This document shows positions 1-6,326 of a DNA stretch of 9,681 nt, piece by piece. The stretch is from contig JAIXVS010000305.1 of assembly GCA_027482795.1 (NCBI GenBank), positions 1 to 9,681 of the forward strand, read 5' to 3'. Origin of the DNA: Rhodobacter sp. (lineage in GTDB: Bacteria > Pseudomonadota > Alphaproteobacteria > Rhodobacterales > Rhodobacteraceae). A program made the position numbers and the translations under genes. Each line of letters starts with the position of its first letter. Position 1 is the stretch's first letter. Below the pieces are notes generated by a model. It ran no database searches and was not told the origin of the DNA. It worked only from the letters and a program-made list of their open reading frames with translations.

Positions 1-2
1 AA

Positions 3-45
3 GTGCAGACCCAGCGCGGTTTTTCCAACCAGGCCAGGTGCGTAT
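3..45 (+). CDS. possible 3' end of an upstream gene (very short, uncertain)
   Basis: Reading from base 3, the plus strand gives a short open frame ending in TGA at 43-45 (VQTQRGFSNQARCV). Its codons are mostly G- or C-ending (11 of 14 third positions), like the real genes of the window, and the DNA turns AT-rich soon after about base 66, as expected at a gene boundary. The alternative is the start of a divergent minus-strand gene: an ATG at 81 or 66 opens a frame to the window edge (27 codons from 81), with less typical codon use. The stretch is too short to identify a product or to decide between the two. Confidence 0.2.
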
Positions 46-73
46 GAGCCGCCCTTTTCCTGCCATTTCAGAA

Positions 74-89
74 TGCCGCATATGCGGCA
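74..89. promoter_or_regulatory. perfect 16-bp palindrome upstream of the Lrp-type gene
   Basis: TGCCGCATATGCGGCA is a perfect inverted repeat without spacer. Its centre lies about 60 bases upstream of the transcription start expected from the TATAAT at 133-138. Lrp/AsnC regulators often bind palindromic sites of about this size next to their own gene, so an autoregulatory operator is a reasonable inference. No run of T follows on either strand, which argues against an intrinsic terminator. Confidence 0.4.
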
Positions 90-110
90 CAACTTCACCG
101 AACAAAACTA

Positions 111-138
111 TATAAATGGCGCGAAAAGGCGTTATAAT
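111..138 (+). promoter_or_regulatory. probable promoter of the Lrp-type gene
   Basis: A perfect -10 hexamer TATAAT lies at 133-138, about 35 bases before the ATG at 173. The best -35 candidate, TATAAA at 111-116 with a 16-base spacer, matches TTGACA at only three positions, so activation or regulation is likely. The region 66-170 is clearly more AT-rich than the coding DNA around it. Confidence 0.4.
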
Positions 139-172
139 GACGAAATGGCACTACAAGTTGTAAGGTGGGTTG

Positions 173-604
173 ATGGATGATTTGGACAACAGTATTTTGG
201 CCCTGCTGGGGGCGGATGCCCGCATCTCGGTGGCGACGCTGGCGCGCAAACTAAAGGTAGCACGGTCAACCATCCAAGCGCGGCTGGAGCGGCTAGAGAC
301 GACGGGCGTGATCGCGGGCTATACCGTAAAACTGGGCGAAGCGGCGCGGCAGGGACGGCTGAGGGCCAGCGTATTGCTGACAATCGAGCCGCGCGCGCAG
401 GCCGCGATTTTGGCGCGGCTGAAATCTATCCCCGAAGTGGAGCGGGTGTTTTCCACATCTGGCCGCGTCGATTTGCTGCTGCAGATTGCCACGGCGAACA
501 CATCGGTGCTGGACACGGTGCGGGCTCAGATCGGGCAGATGGCGGGGGTAAAATCATCCGAAAGCCTGATCCATCTGTCTACACGGCTGGATCGGGCGGT
601 TTAG
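173..604 (+). CDS. Lrp/AsnC-family transcriptional regulator
   Basis: A 143-residue protein of the usual size for this family, acting as a cytoplasmic DNA-binding regulator, usually of amino-acid metabolism genes. Residues 1-60 form the winged helix-turn-helix: MDDLDNSILALL is the family's opening helix, and ATLARKLKVARSTIQARLERLE (residues 21-42) is the recognition region. Residues about 65-140 are the ligand-binding and oligomerising RAM domain, including SGRVDLLLQI at 96-105, the counterpart of the family's tG-x-D-lll motif. ATG at 173 is chosen because AAGG at 162-165 lies seven bases upstream; a TTG at 170 is in frame but less likely. A TATAAT box and a palindrome precede the gene. The regulated genes cannot be told from the sequence. 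The stop is followed within four bases by an intergenic repeat. Confidence 0.9.
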   Translation: MDDLDNSILALLGADARISVATLARKLKVARSTIQARLERLETTGVIAGYTVKLGEAARQGRLRASVLLTIEPRAQAAILARLKSIPEVERVFSTSGRVDLLLQIATANTSVLDTVRAQIGQMAGVKSSESLIHLSTRLDRAV

Positions 605-607
605 CGG

Positions 608-651
608 CACGGGCGGAGCCTGCGGCGCAGGTATTTGGGCCAAAATGAAAG
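608..651 (+). repeat. intergenic repeat, copy A
   Basis: Begins four bases after the lrp-type stop codon. It starts CACGGGCGG, passes through a GC-rich CCTGCGGCGCAGG hairpin and ends with TATTTGGGCCAAAATGAAAG, which contains the self-complementary core TTTGGGCCAAA. Its last 34 bases (618-651) recur exactly, inverted, at 3755-3788, and the whole unit recurs with a few changes at 3708-3750. GCCTGCG at 618-624 can also pair with CGCAGGC at 653-659. It may be a REP-like element or a mobile transcription-terminating unit; no protein is encoded. Confidence 0.75.
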
Positions 652-659
652 TCGCAGGC

Positions 660-698
660 TTGGCCTTTTCGCATAGGTTCGCTATGGCTGGGCCAAAG
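660..698 (+). promoter_or_regulatory. hairpin in the valS 5' leader
   Basis: TTGGCC at 660-665 pairs with GGCCAA at 691-696, and inside it CATAG at 672-676 pairs with CTATG at 682-686. The stem ends just before the valS ribosome-binding site (GAGG, 701-704) and could influence its access. The same stretch contains a weak promoter match (TTGGCC, 17-base spacer, TATGGC at 683-688), so valS may have its own start here. TGGGCCAAAGATGAGG at 689-704 resembles the end of the intergenic repeat, suggesting a decayed copy that supplies the ribosome-binding site. Confidence 0.3.
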
Positions 699-711
699 AT
701 GAGGTGCCCAA

Positions 712-3693
712 ATGCCAATGGAAAAGAACTTTGATGCCGCCGCCGCCGAAGCGCGGATTTCCGCCCTGTGGCAGGATCGTAAGGTTGGGGCTGCGGGGGC
801 GAATGCCAAGCCGGGGGCAGAGGCGTTTTCCATCATGATCCCGCCGCCCAATGTGACGGGCAGCCTGCATATGGGCCATGCGTTCAACAACACGCTGCAA
901 GATATTCTGATCCGCTGGCACCGTATGCAGGGCCATGACACGCTGTGGCAGGTGGGCACCGATCACGCAGGCATTGCGACCCAGATGGTGGTGGAGCGCG
1001 AGCTGGCCAAGGCGGGCAACGAAAGCCGCCGCGAGATGGGGCGCGAGGCGTTTTTGGCCAAGGTATGGGAGTGGAAGGATCAATCAGGCGGCACGATTAT
1101 CAACCAACTCAAACGCCTTGGCGCCAGCTGCGATTGGGACCGCGAGGCGTTCACCATGTCGGGCAATTTCCCCGATGCGGTGATCAAGGTTTTCGTCGAT
1201 ATGTACAACAAAGGCCTGATCTATCGCGGCAAACGCCTTGTGAACTGGGACCCCCATTTTGAAACCGCGATTTCTGATCTTGAGGTCGAAAATACTGAAG
1301 TCGCGGGCCATATGTGGCATTTCAAATATCGCCTCGCGGGCGGCGAGACTTATGAATATGTCGAGCGTGACGCGGACGGTAACGTCACCCTGCGCGAGAC
1401 GCGCGATTATATCTCCATCGCCACCACGCGGCCCGAAACCATGCTGGGGGACGGCGCGGTTGCGGTGAACCCTGCGGACGCCCGCTATGCCCCCATCGTG
1501 GGCAAGATGGTGCATCTGCCGCTGTGCGACCGTTTGATTCCCATCATTGCTGATGAATATCCCGACCCCGCCTTTGGGTCTGGCGCGGTGAAAATCACGG
1601 GCGCGCATGATTTTAATGACTATCAGGTCGCCAAGCGGGCGGGCCTTCCCCTTTACCGCCTGATGGACACGCGCGGGCACATGCGCAGCGATGGTGCTCC
1701 CTATGCCGATGCCGTTGCCCGCGCCCGCGAGATTGCGGCGGGGGCCGAGGCGTCGGAGGCCGAGGTTGACGCGCTGAATTTGGTGCCTGAAAAATATCGC
1801 GGGATGGATCGGTTTGCGGCCCGCGCCGCCGTGGTTGCCGATATCAACGCGCTGGGGCTGGCGGTGACGGTGCTGGTGAAAACCATCGACGAGGATACAG
1901 GCAGCGAACACCTAACGCTGGAACCCGTGGTTGAAGCCAAGAAAATCATGCAGCCCTTTGGGGACAGATCGAAGGTCGTGATCGAGCCGATGCTGACCGA
2001 CCAGTGGTTTGTGGACACGGCGAAAATCGTGGGGCCTGCGCTGGAGGCTGTGCGCACGGGCCGCACAAAGATCATGCCAGAGTCGGGGGAAAAGACCTAT
2101 TTCCATTGGCTGGAGAATATCGAACCTTGGTGTATTTCAAGGCAGCTTTGGTGGGGGCATCAGATACCGGTTTGGTATGGGCCGCGCGTTGTCGATCACG
2201 GAACGCACGTAACATTTGATGCGGCAAATCCTGTCGCCTTTTGTGCCAGCAGCTTTGAGGAAGCGGCGAACGCCTACATGGCCTACAAGGGCGGAGCAGG
2301 CGGTGCTGGAGCCGATATGGGCGTGGTCGAAGGTGTCGTGATCCCCGGCGAGCCGCGCGAGGCTTTCCGAAATGGTTGCCAAATTCTCTACCGCGACCCC
2401 GACGTTCTCGACACATGGTTCTCCTCTGGCCTTTGGCCCATCGGCACGCTGGGCTGGCCTGACCAAACCCCTGAACTGGCGAAATACTTCCCAACCTCCA
2501 CCCTTATCACAGGGGCCGATATCATCTTCTTCTGGGTCGCCCGCATGATGATGATGCAGCTGGCGGTGGTGGATCAGGTGCCCTTCGACACAGTCTATCT
2601 GCACGGGCTTGTCCGCGATGCCAAGGGCAAGAAAATGTCGAAATCTTTGGGCAATGTCATCGACCCGCTGGAAATTATCGACGAATTCGGCGCGGATGCG
2701 CTGCGCTTTGCCAATGCGGCGATGGCGTCCTTGGGCGGCACGTTGAAACTCGATACCGCGCGGATTGCGGGCTATCGCAATTTTGGCACCAAGTTGTGGA
2801 ACGCCTGCCGCTTTGCCGAAATGAATGGCGTGTGGGAGGGGCATGTAACGCAAGACGCAGCCCCCAAGGCGACAGCCACCGCAAACAAATGGATCATCGG
2901 CGAGACGGCGAAAACCCTATCGGAAGTGAACGCCGCGCTGGAAGGTTATCGGTTCGATCAAGCCGCAGATGCGCTGTACAAATTCGTCTGGGGCAAGGTT
3001 TGCGATTGGTATGTTGAATTCGCCAAACCCCTGCTGGACGGCGAACATGCGCAGGAGACCCGCGCCACGATGGCCTTTGTGCTGGATCGCAGCATGATCC
3101 TGCTGCACCCGATTATGCCCTTTATCACCGAAGACCTGTGGGGCCAAACGGGCCAGCGCGCCAAACTGCTGGTGCATACCAACTGGCCCAAACTGCCCAT
3201 GACGCTGGTCGACACTGCCGCCGATGCCGAAATGGCTTGGGTCATCGCGCTGATCGAAGAAATCCGTTCCGCCCGCACGCAAATGCATGTGCCTGTGGGG
3301 TTGAAATTGGACATCGTGGCGACTGAAATGGACAAGGCCGCCAAAGCCGCCTTTGCCCGCAACGAAGTGCTGATAAAACGCCTTGCGCGGATTGAAACCC
3401 TAACCCATGGGGCCGCGCCGAAAGGGTCAATTTCGCTGGCGGTCGAAGGCGCATCCTTTGCCCTGCCGTTGGATGGGGTGATCGACGTGGCCGAAGAAAA
3501 GGCGCGCCTTTCCAAGGCGATGGACAAGCTTGCCAAAGAAATCGGCGGGCTGGCAGGGCGGCTGAAAAACCCCGCCTTTGTATCCTCGGCCCCCGAAGAG
3601 GTGGTGGATGAAGTGCGCGCCAATCTGGCGCTGCGCGAAGATGAGCAAGCCAAGCTAGCTGCGGCGATGAAGCGGCTGGCGGATATAGGATAA
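712..3693 (+). CDS. valS: valyl-tRNA synthetase
   Basis: Class I aminoacyl-tRNA synthetase that charges tRNA-Val with valine in the cytoplasm; 993 residues, slightly longer than the E. coli enzyme. The N-terminal Rossmann domain carries the HIGH-type signature as HMGH (residues 53-56) after PPPNVTGSL. The CP1 editing domain is recognised by TTRPETMLGD starting at residue 238. The KMSKS loop is intact at residues 641-645 (KKMSKSLGN). An anticodon-binding domain follows, and the protein ends in the charged helical arm typical of ValRS (about 925-993, rich in Glu, Lys and Ala). ATG 712 is preferred because GAGG at 701-704 sits seven bases before it; a second ATG at 718 is less well placed. All signature motifs are present, so the gene looks functional. 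It is bracketed by related intergenic repeats. Confidence 0.98.
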   Translation: MPMEKNFDAAAAEARISALWQDRKVGAAGANAKPGAEAFSIMIPPPNVTGSLHMGHAFNNTLQDILIRWHRMQGHDTLWQVGTDHAGIATQMVVERELAKAGNESRREMGREAFLAKVWEWKDQSGGTIINQLKRLGASCDWDREAFTMSGNFPDAVIKVFVDMYNKGLIYRGKRLVNWDPHFETAISDLEVENTEVAGHMWHFKYRLAGGETYEYVERDADGNVTLRETRDYISIATTRPETMLGDGAVAVNPADARYAPIVGKMVHLPLCDRLIPIIADEYPDPAFGSGAVKITGAHDFNDYQVAKRAGLPLYRLMDTRGHMRSDGAPYADAVARAREIAAGAEASEAEVDALNLVPEKYRGMDRFAARAAVVADINALGLAVTVLVKTIDEDTGSEHLTLEPVVEAKKIMQPFGDRSKVVIEPMLTDQWFVDTAKIVGPALEAVRTGRTKIMPESGEKTYFHWLENIEPWCISRQLWWGHQIPVWYGPRVVDHGTHVTFDAANPVAFCASSFEEAANAYMAYKGGAGGAGADMGVVEGVVIPGEPREAFRNGCQILYRDPDVLDTWFSSGLWPIGTLGWPDQTPELAKYFPTSTLITGADIIFFWVARMMMMQLAVVDQVPFDTVYLHGLVRDAKGKKMSKSLGNVIDPLEIIDEFGADALRFANAAMASLGGTLKLDTARIAGYRNFGTKLWNACRFAEMNGVWEGHVTQDAAPKATATANKWIIGETAKTLSEVNAALEGYRFDQAADALYKFVWGKVCDWYVEFAKPLLDGEHAQETRATMAFVLDRSMILLHPIMPFITEDLWGQTGQRAKLLVHTNWPKLPMTLVDTAADAEMAWVIALIEEIRSARTQMHVPVGLKLDIVATEMDKAAKAAFARNEVLIKRLARIETLTHGAAPKGSISLAVEGASFALPLDGVIDVAEEKARLSKAMDKLAKEIGGLAGRLKNPAFVSSAPEEVVDEVRANLALREDEQAKLAAAMKRLADIG

Positions 3694-3707
3694 GGCACGC
3701 CCTGCCC

Positions 3708-3750
3708 CACGGGCGGGACGCTGCGCGGCAGGTATTTGGGCCAAAGTGAA
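3708..3750 (+). repeat. intergenic repeat, copy B
   Basis: Starts 14 bases after the valS stop codon and follows copy A almost base for base: CACGGGCGG, a GC-rich middle part with a few changes and one extra base, then CAGGTATTTGGGCCAAAGTG. The shared position directly behind a stop codon in both cases is notable. Together with the inverted copy C it forms a long hairpin. Confidence 0.75.
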
Positions 3751-3778
3751 TGAACTTTCATTTTGGCCCAAATACCTG
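3729..3778. terminator. long hairpin between valS and tRNA-Tyr, probable bidirectional terminator
   Basis: Bases 3729-3750 pair with 3757-3778 over 22 positions with a single G-T wobble, around a six-base loop (TGAACT). Imperfect pairing continues outward through CTGCG at 3721-3725. Neither strand has a T-run after the stem, so it is not a textbook intrinsic terminator. Its place between two convergent transcription units suggests that it stops or trims transcripts arriving from both sides. Confidence 0.55.
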
Positions 3779-3788
3779 CGCCGCAGGC
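3755..3788 (-). repeat. intergenic repeat, copy C (inverted)
   Basis: The reverse complement of 3755-3788 is identical over all 34 bases to 618-651 of copy A. It lies four bases from the end of copy B in opposite orientation, making the B-C pair a near-perfect inverted repeat. Confidence 0.8.
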
Positions 3789-3819
3789 ACATTAATGAAG
3801 CATACTCATTTCAAGAAAC

Positions 3820-3903
3820 TGGTGGGCGATCTTGGAATCGAACCAAGCATGAGTCGCCTCGGCGGAGTTACAGTCCGCTGCCGCACCTTGCAGCATATCG
3901 CCC
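3820..3903 (-). tRNA. tRNA-Tyr (anticodon GTA)
   Basis: An 84-nt tRNA on the minus strand. The acceptor stem pairs GGGCGAT with ATCGCCC, followed by discriminator A and an encoded CCA (3820-3822). The D arm is closed by GCTG/CAGC. The anticodon stem GCGGA/TCCGC encloses CTGTAAC, with GTA at plus-strand 3869-3871. A long variable arm, as expected for a type II tRNA-Tyr, is followed by the T arm CTTGG-TTCGATT-CCAAG. Its own promoter lies directly upstream and the copy B-C hairpin lies downstream. It supplies the only type of tRNA needed to read both tyrosine codons. Confidence 0.97.
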
Positions 3904-3913
3904 ACTGCGGCTG

Positions 3914-3942
3914 TGAATAGACAAGGAGTGTTGGGGCGTCAA
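3914..3942 (-). promoter_or_regulatory. promoter of tRNA-Tyr
   Basis: On the minus strand TTGACG (3942-3937) and TATTCA (3919-3914) are separated by exactly 17 bases, a good sigma-70-type match. The predicted start at about 3907 lies just before the mature 5' end at 3903. Confidence 0.7.
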
Positions 3943-4035
3943 GGCATATTGCGGGATATATTTTGGGCTTTGTGCTTGCACGCGGCGCGAAATTCGCTTC
4001 AAGGTTTTGCCAGTGGAAAAGCCAAGGGTTTGCGG

Positions 4036-4821
4036 ATGTCGGGCGATAAAAAACCAAGCTGGGTTGTGGATAAAGAACGCGCCAAACGGGCCGAGGCGCG
4101 CGAAACGGTCTGGCTGTTTGGCCTGCATGCGGTACGCGATGCGCTGGTAAACCCCGCACGCGAAAAGCTGCGCCTTGTGGTGACCAAAAACGCGCTGGAT
4201 AAGCTGGAAGATGCCGTGACGGCCAGTGGCATGGAGCCCGAACTGGCCGATCCGCGCCGTTTTGATGTGCCCATTGATGAGGGGTCTGTGCACCAAGGCG
4301 CGGCTTTGGAAGTGCGGGCGCTACATTGGGGCAGCCTGGCCGATATTGCCATTTCGGGCCAAGGCGACCCGCTGCTGGTGCTGCTAGACCGCGTGACAGA
4401 CCCGCATAATGTGGGGGCTGTGCTGCGGTCAGCCGAGGTGTTTGGCGCGCGCGCTGTCATCGCGCCCCGCCACCATTCCGCCCCCGAATCGGGGGCGCTG
4501 GCAAAAACCGCCAGCGGCGCGTTGGAACGCCAGCCCTACCTCAAGGTCACCAATCTGGCCGATACGATGCTGGAATTGAAAGAAATGGGCTATACCATGG
4601 TCGGCCTTGATGGCACGGGCGATGTCGATTTGTCCGCCGCGCTGGCACCGCTGCGCGGCCGCCCGCTGGCGCTGGTGCTGGGGGCCGAAGGGCCGGGACT
4701 GCGCGAGCGTACGCGCGAGACTTGTGATATCATCGCGCGCATCCCCTTTGCGGGCGCATTTGGCAGCCTGAACGTATCGAACGCGGCTGCCGTGGGCCTT
4801 TATGCGGCGAAAACCCGCTGA
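4036..4821 (+). CDS. rlmB: 23S rRNA (guanosine-2'-O-)-methyltransferase RlmB, TrmH/SpoU family
   Basis: A 261-residue SAM-dependent methyltransferase; RlmB modifies the ribose of a conserved guanosine in 23S rRNA (G2251 in E. coli). An N-terminal substrate-binding domain (about residues 24-95, from VWLFGLHAVRDAL) precedes the knotted SPOUT catalytic domain. That domain shows motif 1 NVGAVLRSA (125-133, with catalytic-type R131), motif 2 LALVLGAEGPGL (211-222) and motif 3 IPFAGAFGSLNVSNAAAVGL (236-255). The frame is open back to 3913, but that would run through the tRNA-Tyr promoter. ATG 4036 has AAGGG at 4024-4028, seven bases upstream, and gives the usual family length. It is divergent from tRNA-Tyr. 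An 8-bp inverted repeat (4840-4847/4863-4870) follows the gene without a T-run. RlmB is preferred over TrmH from the overall pattern. Confidence 0.92.
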   Translation: MSGDKKPSWVVDKERAKRAEARETVWLFGLHAVRDALVNPAREKLRLVVTKNALDKLEDAVTASGMEPELADPRRFDVPIDEGSVHQGAALEVRALHWGSLADIAISGQGDPLLVLLDRVTDPHNVGAVLRSAEVFGARAVIAPRHHSAPESGALAKTASGALERQPYLKVTNLADTMLELKEMGYTMVGLDGTGDVDLSAALAPLRGRPLALVLGAEGPGLRERTRETCDIIARIPFAGAFGSLNVSNAAAVGLYAAKTR

Positions 4822-4834
4822 CGCGGTCACAAAA

Positions 4835-4863
4835 TTGCGAGGCGGCGGCGGCGGGCCTTTAAC
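4835..4863 (+). promoter_or_regulatory. candidate promoter of the structured RNA at 4870
   Basis: TTGCGA (4835-4840) and TTTAAC (4858-4863), each matching consensus at four of six positions, are spaced by exactly 17 bases. The predicted start falls at about 4870, at the edge of the first stem of the candidate RNA. The match is weak alone but fits the structure downstream. Confidence 0.35.
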
Positions 4864-4869
4864 GCCGCC

Positions 4870-4990
4870 TCTGCGGCACTACTTTAAGGGTCAGGTATGG
4901 GCTGGAACTCCCATGACCGCAGTTACTGTCCCTCGTTCCACACCTTGGCGCCCCGAAACGACATAACCGCGTTTCTGGGGCGCTTTTTTC
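4870..4990 (+). ncRNA. candidate structured RNA (small RNA or cis-regulatory leader)
   Basis: No reading frame makes sense in 4822-5003, but the stretch is rich in pairing. CTGCGG (4871-4876) pairs with CCGCAG (4917-4922), enclosing a hairpin ATGGG/CCCAT (4897-4901/4910-4914). The eight-base loop of that hairpin contains TGGAAC (4903-4908), complementary to GTTCCA at 4935-4940, which would make a pseudoknot. A strong intrinsic terminator follows at 4948-4989. A candidate promoter starts the unit near 4870, giving about 120 nt. I do not recognise a known riboswitch, 6S, SRP or tmRNA in it. It could be an independent small RNA, or a leader controlling the CoA-binding gene that starts 14 bases after the terminator. 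Six-base complementarities can arise by chance. Confidence 0.5.
4948..4989 (+). terminator. intrinsic terminator before the CoA-binding protein gene
   Basis: GCGCCCC-GAAACG (4948-4960) pairs with CGTTTC-T-GGGGCGC (4970-4983), a 13-bp stem with one bulged T and a nine-base loop, followed directly by TTTTTT at 4984-4989. It is the clearest rho-independent terminator of the window. It ends 14 bases before the next start codon, so it either ends a separate RNA or acts as an attenuator. Confidence 0.85.
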
Positions 4991-5003
4991 AAACGGGGCC
5001 GCC

Positions 5004-5411
5004 ATGAACGACGATATTCGCGCAATTCTGACATCGGTGAAAACCATTGCCGTGGTGGGCTGGTCGCCCAAGGAAGACCGCCCCAGCCACCGCGTGGCGC
5101 GGTTTTTGGCATCCAAAGGTTACCGCGTTATTCCCGTGAATCCTGGCCAAGCGGGGCAGGATGTGGGCCTATCCGCCCCCGTCGCCGCCAGCCTGTCCGA
5201 TGTGGGCGAGCGTATTGATATGGTTGATATCTTTCGCCGCAGCGAAGAGGTGTATGGCGTGGTAGAAGAAGGGCTTGCCGTTGGCGCATCGGTGATCTGG
5301 ATGCAGTTAGGCGTAGAAGACGCAAAGGCCGCCGCATTGGCCCGCGCCCAAGGGGCCAAGGTGGTGATGAACGCCTGCCCCGCGATTGAGATACCGAAGC
5401 TAGGGCTGTAA
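5004..5411 (+). CDS. CoA-binding domain protein (YccU-like)
   Basis: A 135-residue single-domain Rossmann protein of the CoA-binding family (relatives of E. coli YccU and of the CoA-binding part of succinyl-CoA synthetase alpha). Supporting motifs are TIAVVGWSPKEDRPSHRVARFL (from residue 14, the nucleotide-binding loop), GYRVIPVNP (39-47), DMVDIFRRSEEV (72-83), IWMQLGV (98-104) and the closing MNACPAIEIP (122-131). The family role is CoA binding; no reaction is established, so none is assigned. Most relatives have Ala or Ser where this protein has W20. The start has only a weak GGGG-type ribosome-binding site and lies 14 bases behind an intrinsic terminator, which hints at attenuation or a promoter inside that stretch. 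The 3' end overlaps the convergent DUF1638 gene by 12 bases. Confidence 0.9.
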   Translation: MNDDIRAILTSVKTIAVVGWSPKEDRPSHRVARFLASKGYRVIPVNPGQAGQDVGLSAPVAASLSDVGERIDMVDIFRRSEEVYGVVEEGLAVGASVIWMQLGVEDAKAAALARAQGAKVVMNACPAIEIPKLGL

Positions 5412-6065
5412 AGCCGCTTTTGCTACAAACCCCGCCAAATCGCCATAGCCCGTGGCGCGGCGTTCATAGGCCAGCCCGAGCCGCCGCGCGCAATCTTGCG
5501 CCTTAGCGTCCAAGGCGGGGTCATTGGTCTGCGCCTGATAGATCAGCCGCGTGTAATTGCCAAAATACATATCGCGCAATTGCGGGTGGCGATCCAGCCC
5601 CATGGGCCGCCAGACAAAGGCATCAAACTGGCGCACCAGAAAATCGGTTAGGAAAAAGGCGGTCATATCTTCGTCGCCGTTTGCTGCAAAATCGTCATTG
5701 CCCTGATAGAAACTATAGCAATGCGGCCCTGCGATCATCTCCACGCCAAGCCGGTCGCATTCGGCGGCCAGCAACCCGCCCGTGCCACAATCGGCATATA
5801 GGATATAGATGGCGGCGTAATCCGCGCGCTTTGCTTCGACCATCGCGGTGACGGCAGGGGTGATCTGGTCGGGATACAGGTGCAGCTTGGCGGGCAGGCA
5901 ATGCAGGTCTAGGTGATCCCAGCCCCCTGCCCGTTTGACGGCGAGGACTTCATGCGCCAACGCCCCGCAAGCGATTAGCAGAACGCGGCCCGTGGTGGCC
6001 TGTGGGGCAGTATCCGCAAACCCCGCCTCGGTCAGCGCGGTATCGTCTGGTAGGCCTAGCGCCAC
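5400..6065 (-). CDS. DUF1638 domain-containing protein
   Basis: A 221-residue soluble protein with the DUF1638 signatures in order: LIACGALAHEV (30-40), CLPAKLHLYP (56-65), YADCGTGGLL (90-99), GPHCYSFYQG (113-122), LTDFLVRQFD (139-148), GLDRHPQLRDMYFGNYTRL (156-174) and TGYGDL (205-210). The conserved Cys and His residues (C33, C56, C93, H115, C116) suggest a metal or cofactor site; this is inference. The biochemical function is unknown. Relatives often lie near corrinoid methyltransferase genes (recalled, not checked), and here a corrinoid-protein gene lies beyond the inserted cassette on the same strand. The start is GTG at 6065-6063, overlapping the end of the 51-residue gene by 10 bases, so translation is probably coupled. 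No ATG exists between this GTG and the conserved core. The first 25 residues are not conserved-looking. Confidence 0.88.
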   Translation of the reverse strand: MALGLPDDTALTEAGFADTAPQATTGRVLLIACGALAHEVLAVKRAGGWDHLDLHCLPAKLHLYPDQITPAVTAMVEAKRADYAAIYILYADCGTGGLLAAECDRLGVEMIAGPHCYSFYQGNDDFAANGDEDMTAFFLTDFLVRQFDAFVWRPMGLDRHPQLRDMYFGNYTRLIYQAQTNDPALDAKAQDCARRLGLAYERRATGYGDLAGFVAKAALQP

Positions 6066-6211
6066 AAAGTCGCCCGCAAGGTGACCGCGGCGATCAGCGC
6101 AATCAGGCCCATGACGGCCAGCGGCAAGCCCAACGCCTGCATCCCCAGCACAGTGGCCCCAGCGGCGATGATGACAAAAGCAATCATAGATAGGAAATGC
6201 GTCAGTGGCAT
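6056..6211 (-). CDS. small membrane protein, 51 residues
   Basis: ATG at 6211-6209 opens a 51-codon frame ending in TAG at 6058-6056. The protein (MPLTHFLSMIAFVIIAAGAT... ending RATLWR) is almost wholly hydrophobic: one segment at about residues 6-24, a short MQALGLP turn, and a second at about 30-45, with a basic C-terminus. This predicts a two-pass inner-membrane hairpin. The ribosome-binding site AAGGGGAG ends seven bases before the ATG and is strong. The gene is too short for usual ORF cut-offs, but this site, the two clean hydrophobic segments and the 10-base overlap with the DUF1638 start make it credible. Function is unknown; it may be a membrane partner of the DUF1638 protein. Confidence 0.75.
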   Translation of the reverse strand: MPLTHFLSMIAFVIIAAGATVLGMQALGLPLAVMGLIALIAAVTLRATLWR

Positions 6212-6220
6212 GATGTGTCT

Positions 6221-6326
6221 CCCCTTAGGGGGAATGTAGGAGGTTTTGGGGGGAATGGAAGGGGGGATGTTGCGAAGGGGGGCGTTTGAAGATTGTCCTA
6301 CAAACTGCGTTACTTTTTGGGCCTAC
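6221..6326 (-). promoter_or_regulatory. C-rich, G-poor spacer (candidate Rho-dependent stop) between cassette and DUF1638 operon
   Basis: The minus-strand transcript leaving the HEPN-like gene runs through C5-6 tracts (plus-strand G-runs at 6228-6232, 6248-6253, 6261-6266 and 6277-6282) with very few G between them. This is the base bias of Rho-loading sites, and no intrinsic terminator is visible here. On the plus strand the same four G-runs could fold as a G-quadruplex, although the 15-, 7- and 10-base spacings are long. A promoter for the small membrane protein should also lie here, but I see no good match. Confidence 0.3.

Noticed and set aside
605..711. T-box riboswitch controlling valS
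   Set aside because: No T-box consensus or intrinsic terminator is present, and such leaders are rare in proteobacteria; the stretch is explained by the repeat and a simple hairpin.
1084..1911. Long antisense open frame (275 codons) within valS
   Set aside because: Open frames opposite GC-rich genes are common, and it has no recognisable protein features and lies wholly within a well-supported gene.
3913..4035. 41-residue N-terminal extension of RlmB in the open frame
   Set aside because: It overlaps the tRNA-Tyr promoter, lacks a ribosome-binding site and exceeds the family length; ATG 4036 has AAGGG at ideal spacing.
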